NCBI RefSeq assembly: GCF_000264455.2 | Contig: NC_017956.1 | Coordinates: 851,501-915,500, forward strand | Origin: Tistrella mobilis KA081020-065 | GTDB lineage: Bacteria; Pseudomonadota; Alphaproteobacteria; Tistrellales; Tistrellaceae | Direction of reading: 5' to 3' | DNA: 64,000 bases | Shown here: piece after piece, positions 44,311-53,205 of the stretch | Layout of the letters: each line of letters opens with the position of its first letter | Position numbering within the stretch: the first letter of the stretch is position 1 | Notes under the pieces: generated by a model | What the model was told of the DNA's origin: nothing | The model's input: the letters and a program-made list of their open reading frames with translations, nothing else | Database searches by the model: none | Translations under genes and position numbers: made by a program

Positions 44311-46251
44311 TCAGGCACTTTCGAGCATTGCCGCATCATTTAGCAACCGTTGAATGCGCTGGCGAGTCTCCTCTGGAATACCTTGCACAGACGAGTCAGG
44401 TCCGGGCCTGTTTGGCTGCTGCTGGGTGCCCGCGATGACCCGCACGACCATGCCCAAATTTCCTGGTGTCACGATGTCGATGGCTGCGCGATCACCCAGG
44501 TCCGGATGTGGGCGGGTCAGCATCCGGTACAGGTCCCACGGATCCGCATGCGGGCACTGGTTCATGAGCACCTGTGCCAGCTTGTGCTTGAGGGGTACCA
44601 GCTGCCAGTCGGGCACGCGTTGCCCGCGGTTGCCCAAGCTGATGGACAGCAGCTTGCCCGCCTTCAGCTCGCGGTTGATCTGGTCCTTGGACTTCCCGGC
44701 CAACTTGCCGAACAGCGGGACCGGCAGACTGCTCGGCGATTCGTAGATGACCAGCATTTCCTCGCGCTCGCGCTGGATGACAGACACCTCCGGCTCTGGC
44801 GCATGCGTCGGGGGCGGTGGTACCTGCGACAGTCGCTGGAATGTGATTCCCCCGTCGTTTGGCGTCACGACGATGGGTTCGGCCACCACAGGCGGAACGG
44901 ATGCCGCAGAAGCAGCAGCGACGATGGTGTTGGGCTTGTCCTCCTCTGCCATGGCCGGCACGCCCTCGATATGGATCGTGAGGTGCGCGCTGGCCGCTTC
45001 CACTTGGCCCTGTTCGAGCAGATCGAGACGATCCGCCCAGTCCTGCATCATCCGGCGGCGCGGCTCAACATACTTGGCGTGGTTGTAGGCCGAACTCACC
45101 TTGTTCGGGTCCGAGTGCGAAAGCTGCGCGTCCACCCAAATCTTGGGATAGCCGATCTCGTTGAGCGCCGTCGAGATGGTTCCGCGGATGCCGTGACCGG
45201 TCAGTTGATCCTCGTAGCCCATTCGTTTCAAGGCCGCGTTGAGGGTGTTCTCGCTGATGCGCTTCTTGAGTTCGCTGCGGTGCGTGAGCAGATGGACCTG
45301 GGCCGGCCTCATCACACCCAACAGGTAGCGCACGATCTCGATGGCCTGCACGGACAACGGCACGATGTAGGGCGGAACGTCCTGCGGGCGCTTGCCGGCC
45401 TTGCGCATCTCGTCTTGGAGTTGCTTGACGATCTGCGGCGGGATGATCCACAGGCCACGGTCGAGATCGAACTGGTCCGGGGTCGCCAGCCGCAGCTCGC
45501 CGGTACGCACGCCGGTCAGGAACAGCAGCCGGATGCCGAGTTGGGTCTGCCAACCACGAGGGTTGTAGAGCCTGAGCTTGTGCAGGAACTCGGGAAGCTC
45601 CGGAAGATGCAGGTAGGGGTTGTGGTTCACCGGGGGCTTGGGCTCGGCCACCACGTCCAGGTCGGAGGCCGGATTGGCTTCCAGCCCCTCCACGATGACG
45701 AGGGCATAGCGGAACAACTGCCCCAGCCAGGTGCGGACCTTCTCGGCAGTGGTGAACGCCTTGCGCTCCTCGATCCTCGCCAGGACGCCCAGGAGTTGGG
45801 GCCGGCGAATGTCGTAGATCGACATCTGCTTGAGGCTAGGCAGCACGTCCTTGTTGAAGATCCGCAGGATTTGCGACAGCGTGCTGTTCCTGCCCTCCTT
45901 GATTTCCTTGCGGCGATGCTCGACCCACGCATCGAAGACGGCCTTGAAGGTGTAGTCGGCCGCAAGCTTGACCGCGTGTCGCTTCTGTTTCCGATCGGTA
46001 TGGGGGTTGACGCCCTTTGCCAGAAGCGCCCGGGCTTCGTCGCGCAAGGTGCGCGCTTCGCGCAAACCGATCTCGGGGTAGTTCCCCAGGGAGATGCGCT
46101 TTTGCTTGCCGAGCCAGTAATAGCGCAAATGCCACGACTTGCCGCCGGTGCGGGCGACCACCAGGCCGAGGCCATCGGTGTCGGGGATGCTGTAGGTTTT
46201 CTCGGCGGCCTTGGCTTGCCGCACGGTCAGATCAGAGAGTGTCATCATCAA
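44311..46251 (-). CDS. P4-type tyrosine integrase with C-terminal Xre/MbcA-like extension
   Basis: A 646-residue recombinase. Residues 1-100 form the arm-binding DUF4102-like domain (LTVRQAKAAEKTYSIPDTDG). The catalytic set is R249 (TGVRTGELRL), H353 and R356 (HGIRGT), H379 and Y389 (SSAYNHAKY). Typical family members end near residue 410. Here an added 230 residues follow: a Pro/Ala-rich linker, then an HTH-like segment (about 505-550) and a segment (about 565-608) with HADPWDLYRMLTRPHPDLGD. The latter resembles the toxin-binding region of Xre/MbcA/ParS antitoxins. Its stop codon is 3 bp from the IS end. Confidence 0.9.
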   Translation of the reverse strand: MMMTLSDLTVRQAKAAEKTYSIPDTDGLGLVVARTGGKSWHLRYYWLGKQKRISLGNYPEIGLREARTLRDEARALLAKGVNPHTDRKQKRHAVKLAADYTFKAVFDAWVEHRRKEIKEGRNSTLSQILRIFNKDVLPSLKQMSIYDIRRPQLLGVLARIEERKAFTTAEKVRTWLGQLFRYALVIVEGLEANPASDLDVVAEPKPPVNHNPYLHLPELPEFLHKLRLYNPRGWQTQLGIRLLFLTGVRTGELRLATPDQFDLDRGLWIIPPQIVKQLQDEMRKAGKRPQDVPPYIVPLSVQAIEIVRYLLGVMRPAQVHLLTHRSELKKRISENTLNAALKRMGYEDQLTGHGIRGTISTALNEIGYPKIWVDAQLSHSDPNKVSSAYNHAKYVEPRRRMMQDWADRLDLLEQGQVEAASAHLTIHIEGVPAMAEEDKPNTIVAAASAASVPPVVAEPIVVTPNDGGITFQRLSQVPPPPTHAPEPEVSVIQREREEMLVIYESPSSLPVPLFGKLAGKSKDQINRELKAGKLLSISLGNRGQRVPDWQLVPLKHKLAQVLMNQCPHADPWDLYRMLTRPHPDLGDRAAIDIVTPGNLGMVVRVIAGTQQQPNRPGPDSSVQGIPEETRQRIQRLLNDAAMLESA

Positions 46252-46404
46252 GCTCCTAAGTCTTGGACTTAGGCCCGATGCTGCTTGTCATCCCGATCCA
46301 ACCCCAGCAACAACCCGGAACCGGCACGACCCGCATTCTTTGGCCTTGTTTTTGGCCTCAAAAATGGTGGCTGTCAGTGGACTTTCGTGGCTTTCGCTGG
46401 AATG

Positions 46405-46430
46405 AAAAAAGGAGCCGAAGCTCCTCTTTT
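46405..46430. terminator. Bidirectional hairpin terminator near the island border
   Basis: AAAAAA-GGAGC-CGAA-GCTCC-TCTTTT. It is a short stem with A-run on one side and T-run on the other. Confidence 0.65.
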
Positions 46431-46464
46431 CAATGACTTACAGACGTCAGTGGAAGTCTGTAGA

Positions 46465-46605
46465 TCATAAATTGGAGCGGGATCTGAGACTCATCATGGG
46501 GTCATAGACCAGCGCCATCATGATGACCCAGATGGCGAACAGCGAAAAGGCACAGGCGCGGCGGACGGACACCGCCGCGGCTTGTTCGATGAGATCTGTC
46601 TGCAT
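46465..46605 (-). pseudogene. Truncated small membrane protein at the insertion boundary
   Basis: A 46-residue frame with one clear membrane helix, ACAFSLFAIWVIMMALVY, and an abrupt end DPMMSLRSRSNL just at the island border. It resembles the start of a short alphaproteobacterial inner-membrane protein whose second helix is missing. The start has no good ribosome site. The remaining part is not in the window. Confidence 0.4.
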
Positions 46606-46963
46606 CTGAGAACGACGGGCTGAGGCCGGCTCCTTGGGGGACGGGCCGACGGTGCGTTGCGGAGACGGCGCGTTGTGGAACGGCGACGGGCAGAGGTGCC
46701 GGACGGCAGGACCACGTGACGGAGGAAGAGCACGCGACGGGAGAACACGGGAGCAGGGGCCGATACGGCAGACGACCTGCACCTGTTACCGAAGATGGGG
46801 GCCCCGTCACGGCGACGCCAGTGGCAAAATTGGTGCGTTTATCCTAGCCCGCGGGGCCCCGGCCTGTCATCCCCCGATACGAGGGCATGTCATGACCTTC
46901 TGCGCGAAGAGGCCCCGTCCGCGCGATCTTCAGGCGAAATTTCATCGGAATGCCGTGTGGATA

Positions 46964-47281
46964 TCACGCGGGGGCGTTCAGGCGCGGCGCCAGGCCCAGA
47001 TTGTACATCACCAGCCAGAAAATGATTCGCAGGATCCAGAGATAACCCGCCGCCACCAGCGGCCGCAGCCCCGGCAGAACGAAACGCGGGGTCAGCGGCG
47101 CCGTCAGCCGCAGCACCGGATCGGTGATCCGGCAGAAGAAGCGCCAGATGTAGTTGGGGTCCCCCGGCCGGATGAAGGCCGAGAGCAGGGCGCGCCCGAT
47201 CAGGGTGTAGATCAGCAGCGACAGCACGTAATTGGGCAGGTTGTAGGTCCAGTAGGTCCAGAAGAACGGATCGAACTGCAT
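46964..47281 (-). CDS. YggT family membrane protein
   Basis: A 105-residue protein with two to three hydrophobic segments (LPNYVLSLLIYTLIGRALLS and AAGYLWILRIIFWLVMYN). The RITDPVLRLTAPLTPRFVLP loop is the YggT (DUF446-like) signature of between-segment residues. The family is a small inner-membrane protein of unknown function, linked to osmotic or division functions in some bacteria. It lies downstream of the symporter gene. Confidence 0.8.
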   Translation of the reverse strand: MQFDPFFWTYWTYNLPNYVLSLLIYTLIGRALLSAFIRPGDPNYIWRFFCRITDPVLRLTAPLTPRFVLPGLRPLVAAGYLWILRIIFWLVMYNLGLAPRLNAPA

Positions 47282-47360
47282 GGGGTGGTGCGGTCTCTCA
47301 ACGACGGCGGCGCCGGAAGGTTACTCCCTCCGGCGCCGCGCTGGCTTGACGGGCGATCGG

Positions 47361-49127
47361 TCAGTTCTTCAGGCCCTGGGCATAAGGATTGTTCTCGGCC
47401 AGGCGGGCGCTCGGCACCCGCACGAACTCGATGAAATCCTGCATGTCCTTCGACGGTTCCCGGGTCATCAGGCTGACCGCCCAGGTGACCAGGAAGCCGG
47501 CAGGGATGCCGAACAGACCGGCCGAGACGTTCCGCACGCCGAACCACAGCTCCATGCCATACCACTGGGTGCCGGCCAGATAGAACAGGCAGGCTCCGAG
47601 GCCGGCCAGCATGCCGGCACAGGCGCCAGCCTTGGTCGTACGTTTCCACCACACCCCCATCACGAGGGCGGGGAACAGCCCCGACGCGGCGATGGAGAAG
47701 GCCCAGGCGACCATGGCAAGAATGCCGGCAGGGCGGAACGAGGCGACATAGGCCGCAAGCATCGCAACCACGATCAGCAGCACCCGGGCCACGATCAGCC
47801 GGCGGGCGGCGCTCGCCTTGGGGTCGATCATCTTGTAGTAGATGTCGTGGCTGAGGGCGTTGGCGATGGCGAGCAGCAGACCGTCGGCGGTGGAGAGCGC
47901 CGCGGCAAGGCCGCCGGCCGAGACCAGACCGGCGATCACATAGGGGAGGCCGGCGATTTCCGGGGTCGCCAGCACGATCGCGTCATTGTTGATGGTGAAT
48001 TCGGCAAGCTGAAGCAGCCCGTCGCCATTGGCGTCGCGGATGGCGAGCAGACCGATATCCGACCAGATCCGCACCCAGTCGGGCAGGCTGGCGATGGGCT
48101 GGCCGATGACGTTGGTATAGACCTCCAGCTTGGCGAAGGCGGCATAGGCGGGCGCGCTGAAATAGAGCAGGAAGATGAACAGCAGGCTCCAGCCCACGGA
48201 AGACCGCGCCTCGCGCACGCTGGGCGTGGTGAAGAAGCGCATCAGCACATGGGGCAGGGCGGCGGTGCCGACCATCAGGCACAGCACCAGGCTGAAGAAG
48301 TTCAGCATGTCGCCGTCGCGGGCGAAGGCGGTGACATGGCCGACCGCAACGCCGAGCGTCGGCTCGATCTGCTCGATTTCCTGCAGCGCATAGCCGTACA
48401 TGATCTGCGGCACCGGCACGCCGGTCAGCTGCGCCGACATCAGGATGATCGGGATCAGATAGGCGATGATCAGAATGATGTACTGCGCAACCTGGGTCCA
48501 GGTGACGGCACGCATGCCGCCCAGCATCGAGCAGACCAGAATGCCGACGAGGCCGACGAAGATGCCGATCTCGAACGGGATCGCCAGAAAGCGCGAGGCG
48601 ATGATGCCGGCGCCGGTCACCTGGGCCACGACATAGGTGAAGGAACACATCATCAGCACGGCGATGCCGATCAGCCGTGGCGCGTGACCGTCATAGCGGG
48701 TGCCGAGAAAGTCGGGCACGGTGAACTGGCCGAATTTGCGCAGATACGGTGCAAGAAGCACCGCCACCAGCACGTATCCGCCTGTCCAGCCCAGCACATA
48801 GGCGAGCCCGTTGTAGCCGGAAGCATAGAGCGTGCCGGCCATGCCGATGAACGAAGCGGCGCTCATCCAGTCGGCGGCGGTGGCCATGCCGTTATAGAGG
48901 GCGGGCACCCGCCGGCCGGCGACATAATATTCCGAGACCTGGACCGTGCGGCTCAGGATGCCGATCATCGCATAGACGCCGATCGTCACCGCGACGAAGG
49001 CGTAGCCGATGATCCGGTCGGGCACGCCCATCTGTTCCAGGATGGCGAGCAGAATGGTGAAGCCGACGAAGCCGCCGGTGTAGATGCCGTAGACCTTGCC
49101 CAGATTCTGGGTGAAATCGCCTTTCAT
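47361..49127 (-). CDS. Sodium:solute symporter, acetate-type (VC_2705-like)
   Basis: A 588-residue SSS-family permease with about 13 segments. SEYYVAGRRVPALYNGMATAADWMSAASF and LAAALSTADGLLLAIANAL are the Na+-site helices. A cytoplasmic or periplasmic insert holds D365-ANGDGLLQLA-E376, an EF-hand-like loop. The family imports acetate or other small carboxylates with Na+. It is cotranscribed with the DUF4212 subunit upstream. The start at 49127 is the first Met of the conserved N-terminus. Confidence 0.9.
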   Translation of the reverse strand: MKGDFTQNLGKVYGIYTGGFVGFTILLAILEQMGVPDRIIGYAFVAVTIGVYAMIGILSRTVQVSEYYVAGRRVPALYNGMATAADWMSAASFIGMAGTLYASGYNGLAYVLGWTGGYVLVAVLLAPYLRKFGQFTVPDFLGTRYDGHAPRLIGIAVLMMCSFTYVVAQVTGAGIIASRFLAIPFEIGIFVGLVGILVCSMLGGMRAVTWTQVAQYIILIIAYLIPIILMSAQLTGVPVPQIMYGYALQEIEQIEPTLGVAVGHVTAFARDGDMLNFFSLVLCLMVGTAALPHVLMRFFTTPSVREARSSVGWSLLFIFLLYFSAPAYAAFAKLEVYTNVIGQPIASLPDWVRIWSDIGLLAIRDANGDGLLQLAEFTINNDAIVLATPEIAGLPYVIAGLVSAGGLAAALSTADGLLLAIANALSHDIYYKMIDPKASAARRLIVARVLLIVVAMLAAYVASFRPAGILAMVAWAFSIAASGLFPALVMGVWWKRTTKAGACAGMLAGLGACLFYLAGTQWYGMELWFGVRNVSAGLFGIPAGFLVTWAVSLMTREPSKDMQDFIEFVRVPSARLAENNPYAQGLKN

Positions 49128-49140
49128 GGCCCGTGCCCCT

Positions 49141-49413
49141 TCAGTCTTCGGACACGCCGAATTCGTCGTCGATCCGGTTCTGGCGCGCGACATACCAGAA
49201 GATCAGCCAGACGAAGATGATCAGCGAGCCCTGTGCGGCCATGTAAAAGCCGAGCGGGAAGCCCAGGATCCGGATCTGGTTCAGTTCCGGTGCGAAGGCG
49301 TGGATCACGAATCCCGACAGGAACCAGATCGCGAGCACCGTCCACATCAGGCCCTTGGTTCTCTGCCAGTACTCCTGCGCCTTCTGCGGCGTCAGGCTGC
49401 GATTTTCAGACAT
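49141..49413 (-). CDS. DUF4212 symporter small subunit
   Basis: A 90-residue two-helix membrane protein; the pattern AQEYWQRTKGLMWTVLAIWF and GFPLGFYMAAQGSLIIFVWL is typical of the small subunit of acetate-type SSS symporters. GGGGGGAG precedes the ATG at 49413. The large subunit follows 13 bp downstream. Confidence 0.88.
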   Translation of the reverse strand: MSENRSLTPQKAQEYWQRTKGLMWTVLAIWFLSGFVIHAFAPELNQIRILGFPLGFYMAAQGSLIIFVWLIFWYVARQNRIDDEFGVSED

Positions 49414-49635
49414 GTCTCCCCCCATAAGCTCCACATGGCCGCTTTCATGCAGCCTTGGCCGGCCGGGCCGGCGGTCACCCGTCGGATCAACCCAGGGGCG
49501 GGTGACGATCTTCTATAGATTTCCGGGCCAAACTGGTAATCTTGTCAACAACCAAGATGACGATCCGCTGATCGCAGCGGCTTCTTCTGTAAAATGCGAC
49601 AGAATGTTTCCCGAGGGAGGAGGTTGCCCCCACCG

Positions 49636-50259
49636 ATGCTCCGGAGAATGATGCGCCTTCTGCGCGAGACGCCGCGCGATCGCGACCGGGCTGCCCTCGA
49701 CCGCTTCGTCGAAGCGCAGTCTGCCTATATTGCGCAGCGCATGACCATCGGTTACTGCGAGATCAAGGCAGGCCCCCTGCGGCACAGCCTGTTTCGCGAA
49801 GCGGGATTTCAGGTCCTGCTTGAACGGTCGCGCTGGGAAGCCTTTGCCGCCGTGCGGGCCGATATGGCGGTGGCGATCCGCGACCGGCTGCGGCTCCATG
49901 CCGGGGATCCGGCCGCCATCGAGAGGGCGCTGGTCGAAGACTTCGCGGCCGCCCTGGCGGCCGCCCCGCATTTCACCGACCGGCCAGACGGCTTCGCTGC
50001 CGAGGTGGCGGCGCTTGCGGCGCGCCTGGCGCTTGGCCGGGCCGCAGATCCGCAACCCCCGGCCCGGATTTTCGCCCAGGGCGGCGGCCGGGTGTTCGAC
50101 TGCCTGCCCATCCATCCCAGCCTGCGCGACCACGAGCGGGAGATGATCGTGAACGGGGTGTGCTTCCACGCCGTGGGGGCGCTCGCCAGGGCCGATCTGC
50201 GCTTCGACTGGCCCGCACTCGCCGCCGATCTGGCTGCCGGTGCCCGTGCTGCCGCGTAA
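49636..50259 (+). CDS. Hypothetical protein upstream of the exonuclease
   Basis: A 207-residue soluble protein starting MLRRMMRLLRETP. Helical and Ala-rich, with SAYIAQRMTIGYCEIKAGPL and CLPIHPSLRDHEREMIVNG as its most distinctive parts. It overlaps the following gene by 20 bp, so it is in the operon. A GGGAGGAGG site lies 14 bases upstream. TTG at 49624 or ATG at 49594 are alternative starts. I recognise no family with certainty. Confidence 0.65.
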   Translation: MLRRMMRLLRETPRDRDRAALDRFVEAQSAYIAQRMTIGYCEIKAGPLRHSLFREAGFQVLLERSRWEAFAAVRADMAVAIRDRLRLHAGDPAAIERALVEDFAAALAAAPHFTDRPDGFAAEVAALAARLALGRAADPQPPARIFAQGGGRVFDCLPIHPSLRDHEREMIVNGVCFHAVGALARADLRFDWPALAADLAAGARAAA

Positions 50260-51649
50260 CGTGCTGCCGCGTGACGGGCTGGCGCGTGACGAGAACCGGC
50301 CGGCGCTGATCGCCGCCGGGCTGCTGGCGGCGGGCGGGCTGGCCGGTGCGGGGTGGGCGGGGCTTGCGGCGGGGGCCGCGACCCTGCCGCTGGGGCTTGC
50401 CCTGTTCGCCGGCGCCTCGGGGTTGGGGCTCGGCCTCTGGATCATCCGCTCGGCCGCCCGGGCTGGCCGGCGGCTGCGGGGCGATCTGGCCCAGGCGCTG
50501 CGGGCGGCGACCGATCCCGATCTGCCGCTCCCGGCCTTTGCGGCCGGGGATCTGCCGGGCGCCGACGGGCGGCTGGTGGCGCTGGCGCGGGCGCTTGCCG
50601 AAACCGCGCGGGCCGCCGGCGGCCGCGGCGATGCCCGGCTTGCCGCCCTGGTCGCGGCCCTGCCGGTTCCGCTGATGGGGGTGGGGGCGACCGGCCTGGT
50701 CACCCTGGTCAACCCGGCGATGGCGGCGCTGATCGGGGCGGTGATGCCCGGAACCTCGGTCTATGCGGCGCTGGCGCGGGAAAGCCTGGCCCCGCTGCTG
50801 GCGGCCGCCGGCGGCGGCATGCGGCGGGCCGGCGTTCATCATGTCGATGGCCGGCTGCTGGACCTGACGGCCGTACAGCTGCCCGCCCCGGCGGCGACGG
50901 CGGGCTGGCTGATCTTTGCCGATCCACCGGCGGCCGGCATGCCGGTCCTGCCGGCCGCCGAGCTGCCGATGGCGCTGGCGCTCCACGATCTTGCTCCCGA
51001 TCTGCCGCCGGCCTGTGATGCCACGCCGCTCGACCGGCTGCCGGTGCTGTCGCTGGATCTCGAGACCACGGGCCTTGAGGTGACCACCGACCGGATGGTC
51101 TCGGCGGGCGCGGTGTGCATGGTGGGCGGGCGGCTGTTCCTGGCCGATGTCCTGGACATGCTGGTCGATCCGGGCGGACCGGTGCCTGCGGCCGCGACCC
51201 GCGTTCACGGCATCGACCGGGCGATGCTGCAGGGTGCGCCGCCGCCGGTGGTGGCGGTGGAACGGCTGACGGCCCTGGCGGCCGGTCGGGTGGTGGTGGG
51301 GCATAATATCGGCTTCGACCTGGCCGTGCTGCGTGCCGAAGCGGCCAGGGCGGGCCGCGCGGTACCCGACTGGCTGGAGCCGGGCGGGCCGGCACTGGAC
51401 ACGCTGCGCCTGGCGGCACGGCTCGACCCCGACCGGCCGGAACTGGATCTGGAGGCCATCGCCCACCGCTACGGCATCGCCGTATCGGGCCGGCACACGG
51501 CCCTGGGCGATGCCCTGCTCACCGCTCGGGTGTTCGCGGCCATGATCCCGCGCCTGGTCGAGATCGGGGTGCATGATCTGGGGGCGGCCCGGCGCTTTGC
51601 CGATGCTGCGGGGGCCGTGGCTGCGGCGCAGCGTCGCGCGGGCTGGTAG
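50240..51649 (+). CDS. Membrane-anchored DnaQ-like 3'-5' exonuclease
   Basis: A 469-residue protein. Two N-terminal membrane segments (about 24-65) are followed by a helical linker and a PAS/HAMP-like region (about 130-230). The DEDDh exonuclease core begins at LSLDLETTGL (about 274); HNIGFDLAVL and HTALGDALLTARVF provide the remaining acidic residues and His. The start is GTG at 50240. It is followed by the CBS-DUF294 gene and divergent from the symporter operon, the known pairing for acetate-type SSS systems. The role of the exonuclease there is unknown. Confidence 0.82.
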   Translation: MPVLPRNVLPRDGLARDENRPALIAAGLLAAGGLAGAGWAGLAAGAATLPLGLALFAGASGLGLGLWIIRSAARAGRRLRGDLAQALRAATDPDLPLPAFAAGDLPGADGRLVALARALAETARAAGGRGDARLAALVAALPVPLMGVGATGLVTLVNPAMAALIGAVMPGTSVYAALARESLAPLLAAAGGGMRRAGVHHVDGRLLDLTAVQLPAPAATAGWLIFADPPAAGMPVLPAAELPMALALHDLAPDLPPACDATPLDRLPVLSLDLETTGLEVTTDRMVSAGAVCMVGGRLFLADVLDMLVDPGGPVPAAATRVHGIDRAMLQGAPPPVVAVERLTALAAGRVVVGHNIGFDLAVLRAEAARAGRAVPDWLEPGGPALDTLRLAARLDPDRPELDLEAIAHRYGIAVSGRHTALGDALLTARVFAAMIPRLVEIGVHDLGAARRFADAAGAVAAAQRRAGW

Positions 51650-51742
51650 GTCGCGCGGGCTGGCGATCGGCGGCGTGGCATGGAATGATCGGGGGGCGCA
51701 TGATCGCAGCAGCCTCATGATCCCAGAGGGGAGCCCGTCCCG

Positions 51743-53197
51743 ATGGAGCCTTCCGAAGCCGAAGCCCTGTTCCGGCTGGACAGTTATCCCTATCGCCATC
51801 GGGCGGGGGAGGTCGCCTCGCGACCGCTGGTGACGGCAGAGCCGGGTATGACGGTTCAGGACGCTGCCCGAGCCATGGCGCGGGCGGGCATTTCGGCTCT
51901 GGTCGAGCGGGACGAGGATGGCCGCCCCACCGGTATCCTGACGGAGCGTGACGTCGTTCGTGCCCTGGCCCGCGAGGGTGCCGAAGCGGCGGTTCTGCCT
52001 GCGGCGGCGCTGATGAGCCGGCCGGTGCGCACCGTCGACGACGACGCCTTCGTTTATGTGGCGATCGGCCGCATGCGCCGCTTCGAGATCCGGCATCTGG
52101 TTGTGGTCGACGCGGCCGGCCGGGCCACCGGCATGATCACCCGCCGCGCCCTGCTCAGGCTCCGCGCCGGCGATGCGCTGGCCATGGGCGACCGGGTGGA
52201 GGCGGCGGAAGATGCAAAGGGGCTGGCCCTGGTCCGGGCAGATCTGGGGCCGCTGGCCGCCAGCCTGCTGGATCAGGCGGTCGATGCGCGGGCCATTGCC
52301 TCGGTGATTTCCGCCGTCACGCGCGACCTGACCCAGCGCGCCGCCGCCCTCGCCGAAGCGGCCATGGTGGCCGAGGGGCAGGGTGCCGCCCCCGCCCCCT
52401 ATGCCGTGCTGGTGCTGGGATCGGCCGGCCGGGGCGAGACCCTGCTGGTGCCCGACCAGGACAATGCCATCGTCCATGCCGGGCGCGATGCCGATGACGG
52501 CTGGTTCGGGGCGTTCGGCCAGCGCATGTGCCGGCTGCTCGCCGATGCCGGCATCCCCTTCTGCCAGGGCGGGGTGATGGCCTCCAGGCCTGCCTGGCGC
52601 CATGGGCTGGAGGGCTGGCGTGGCCGGGTGCGGGCCTGGATCGGCGATCCTGACGGTGACAACATGCTCAACGCCGACATCTTTTTCGACATGGCGCCGG
52701 TCGCGGGCGATCTGGCGCTTGCCGAAGAGCTGCATGGCTATGCCCTTGCCCAGGCCGCCCATGCACCGCATTTCCTGCAGGCGATGATCCGCGATCTGGA
52801 CCGCATGCACGCGCCCATCGGCCTGTTCGGTGATCTGCGCACCGACGGTAAGGGCCGGCTGGACCTGAAGCGCCACGGGCTGCTGCCGCTGACGCTGACC
52901 GCCCGGGCGCTGGCGCTGCGCCACGGCATCGCCGCCACCGGTACCGCGGCCCGGGTAAAGGCGCTGGCCCAGGCCGGCCTGCTGAACCCTGCCGATGCCG
53001 AGCAGCTGGACCGGTCCCACGCCCTGGTGATGGCGCTGCTCTTGGAAGCGCAGGTCGCGCGCCTGCGCGAAGGCAAGGTCCCGGACACCCTGGTCGACGT
53101 CACGGCGCTGGACTCCCGCCGCCGGTCGCGGTTGAAATCGGCCCTCAAGCATATTGATGCGATGACCTGGGTGATGCGCAGCTCGCTGGGAGGCTGA
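51743..53197 (+). CDS. CBS-DUF294 nucleotidyltransferase-like protein
   Basis: A 484-residue protein. Tandem CBS domains (about 25-140) with SALVERDEDGRPTGILTERD and LVVVDAAGRATGMITRRAL. The DUF294 nucleotidyltransferase-like core begins near 220: VLGSAGRGETLLVPDQDNAI with the GS...D-x-D pattern of GlnD-type enzymes. The C-terminal helical domain is DUF294_C. Such proteins are thought to sense adenine nucleotides and control the partner symporter. It lies 93 bp after the exonuclease and 8 bp before the next gene. Confidence 0.85.
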   Translation: MEPSEAEALFRLDSYPYRHRAGEVASRPLVTAEPGMTVQDAARAMARAGISALVERDEDGRPTGILTERDVVRALAREGAEAAVLPAAALMSRPVRTVDDDAFVYVAIGRMRRFEIRHLVVVDAAGRATGMITRRALLRLRAGDALAMGDRVEAAEDAKGLALVRADLGPLAASLLDQAVDARAIASVISAVTRDLTQRAAALAEAAMVAEGQGAAPAPYAVLVLGSAGRGETLLVPDQDNAIVHAGRDADDGWFGAFGQRMCRLLADAGIPFCQGGVMASRPAWRHGLEGWRGRVRAWIGDPDGDNMLNADIFFDMAPVAGDLALAEELHGYALAQAAHAPHFLQAMIRDLDRMHAPIGLFGDLRTDGKGRLDLKRHGLLPLTLTARALALRHGIAATGTAARVKALAQAGLLNPADAEQLDRSHALVMALLLEAQVARLREGKVPDTLVDVTALDSRRRSRLKSALKHIDAMTWVMRSSLGG

Positions 53198-53205
53198 AGG
53201 TTCCG

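Larger units (their letters stand above)
46252..46963. other. Right border region of the island
   Basis: About 710 bp with no intact gene. It contains the integrase promoter side, the hairpin at 46405-46430, an inverted repeat ACAGAC/GTCTGT (46441-46462), a truncated membrane gene (46465-46605) and a GACGG-rich stretch (46600-46790). GC is lower near the integrase. The attachment site probably lies around 46430-46480. Confidence 0.55.

Noticed and set aside
44350-46272. Plus-strand open frame of 640 codons opposite the integrase
   Set aside because: The integrase on the other strand has all catalytic residues; this frame has none of any family.
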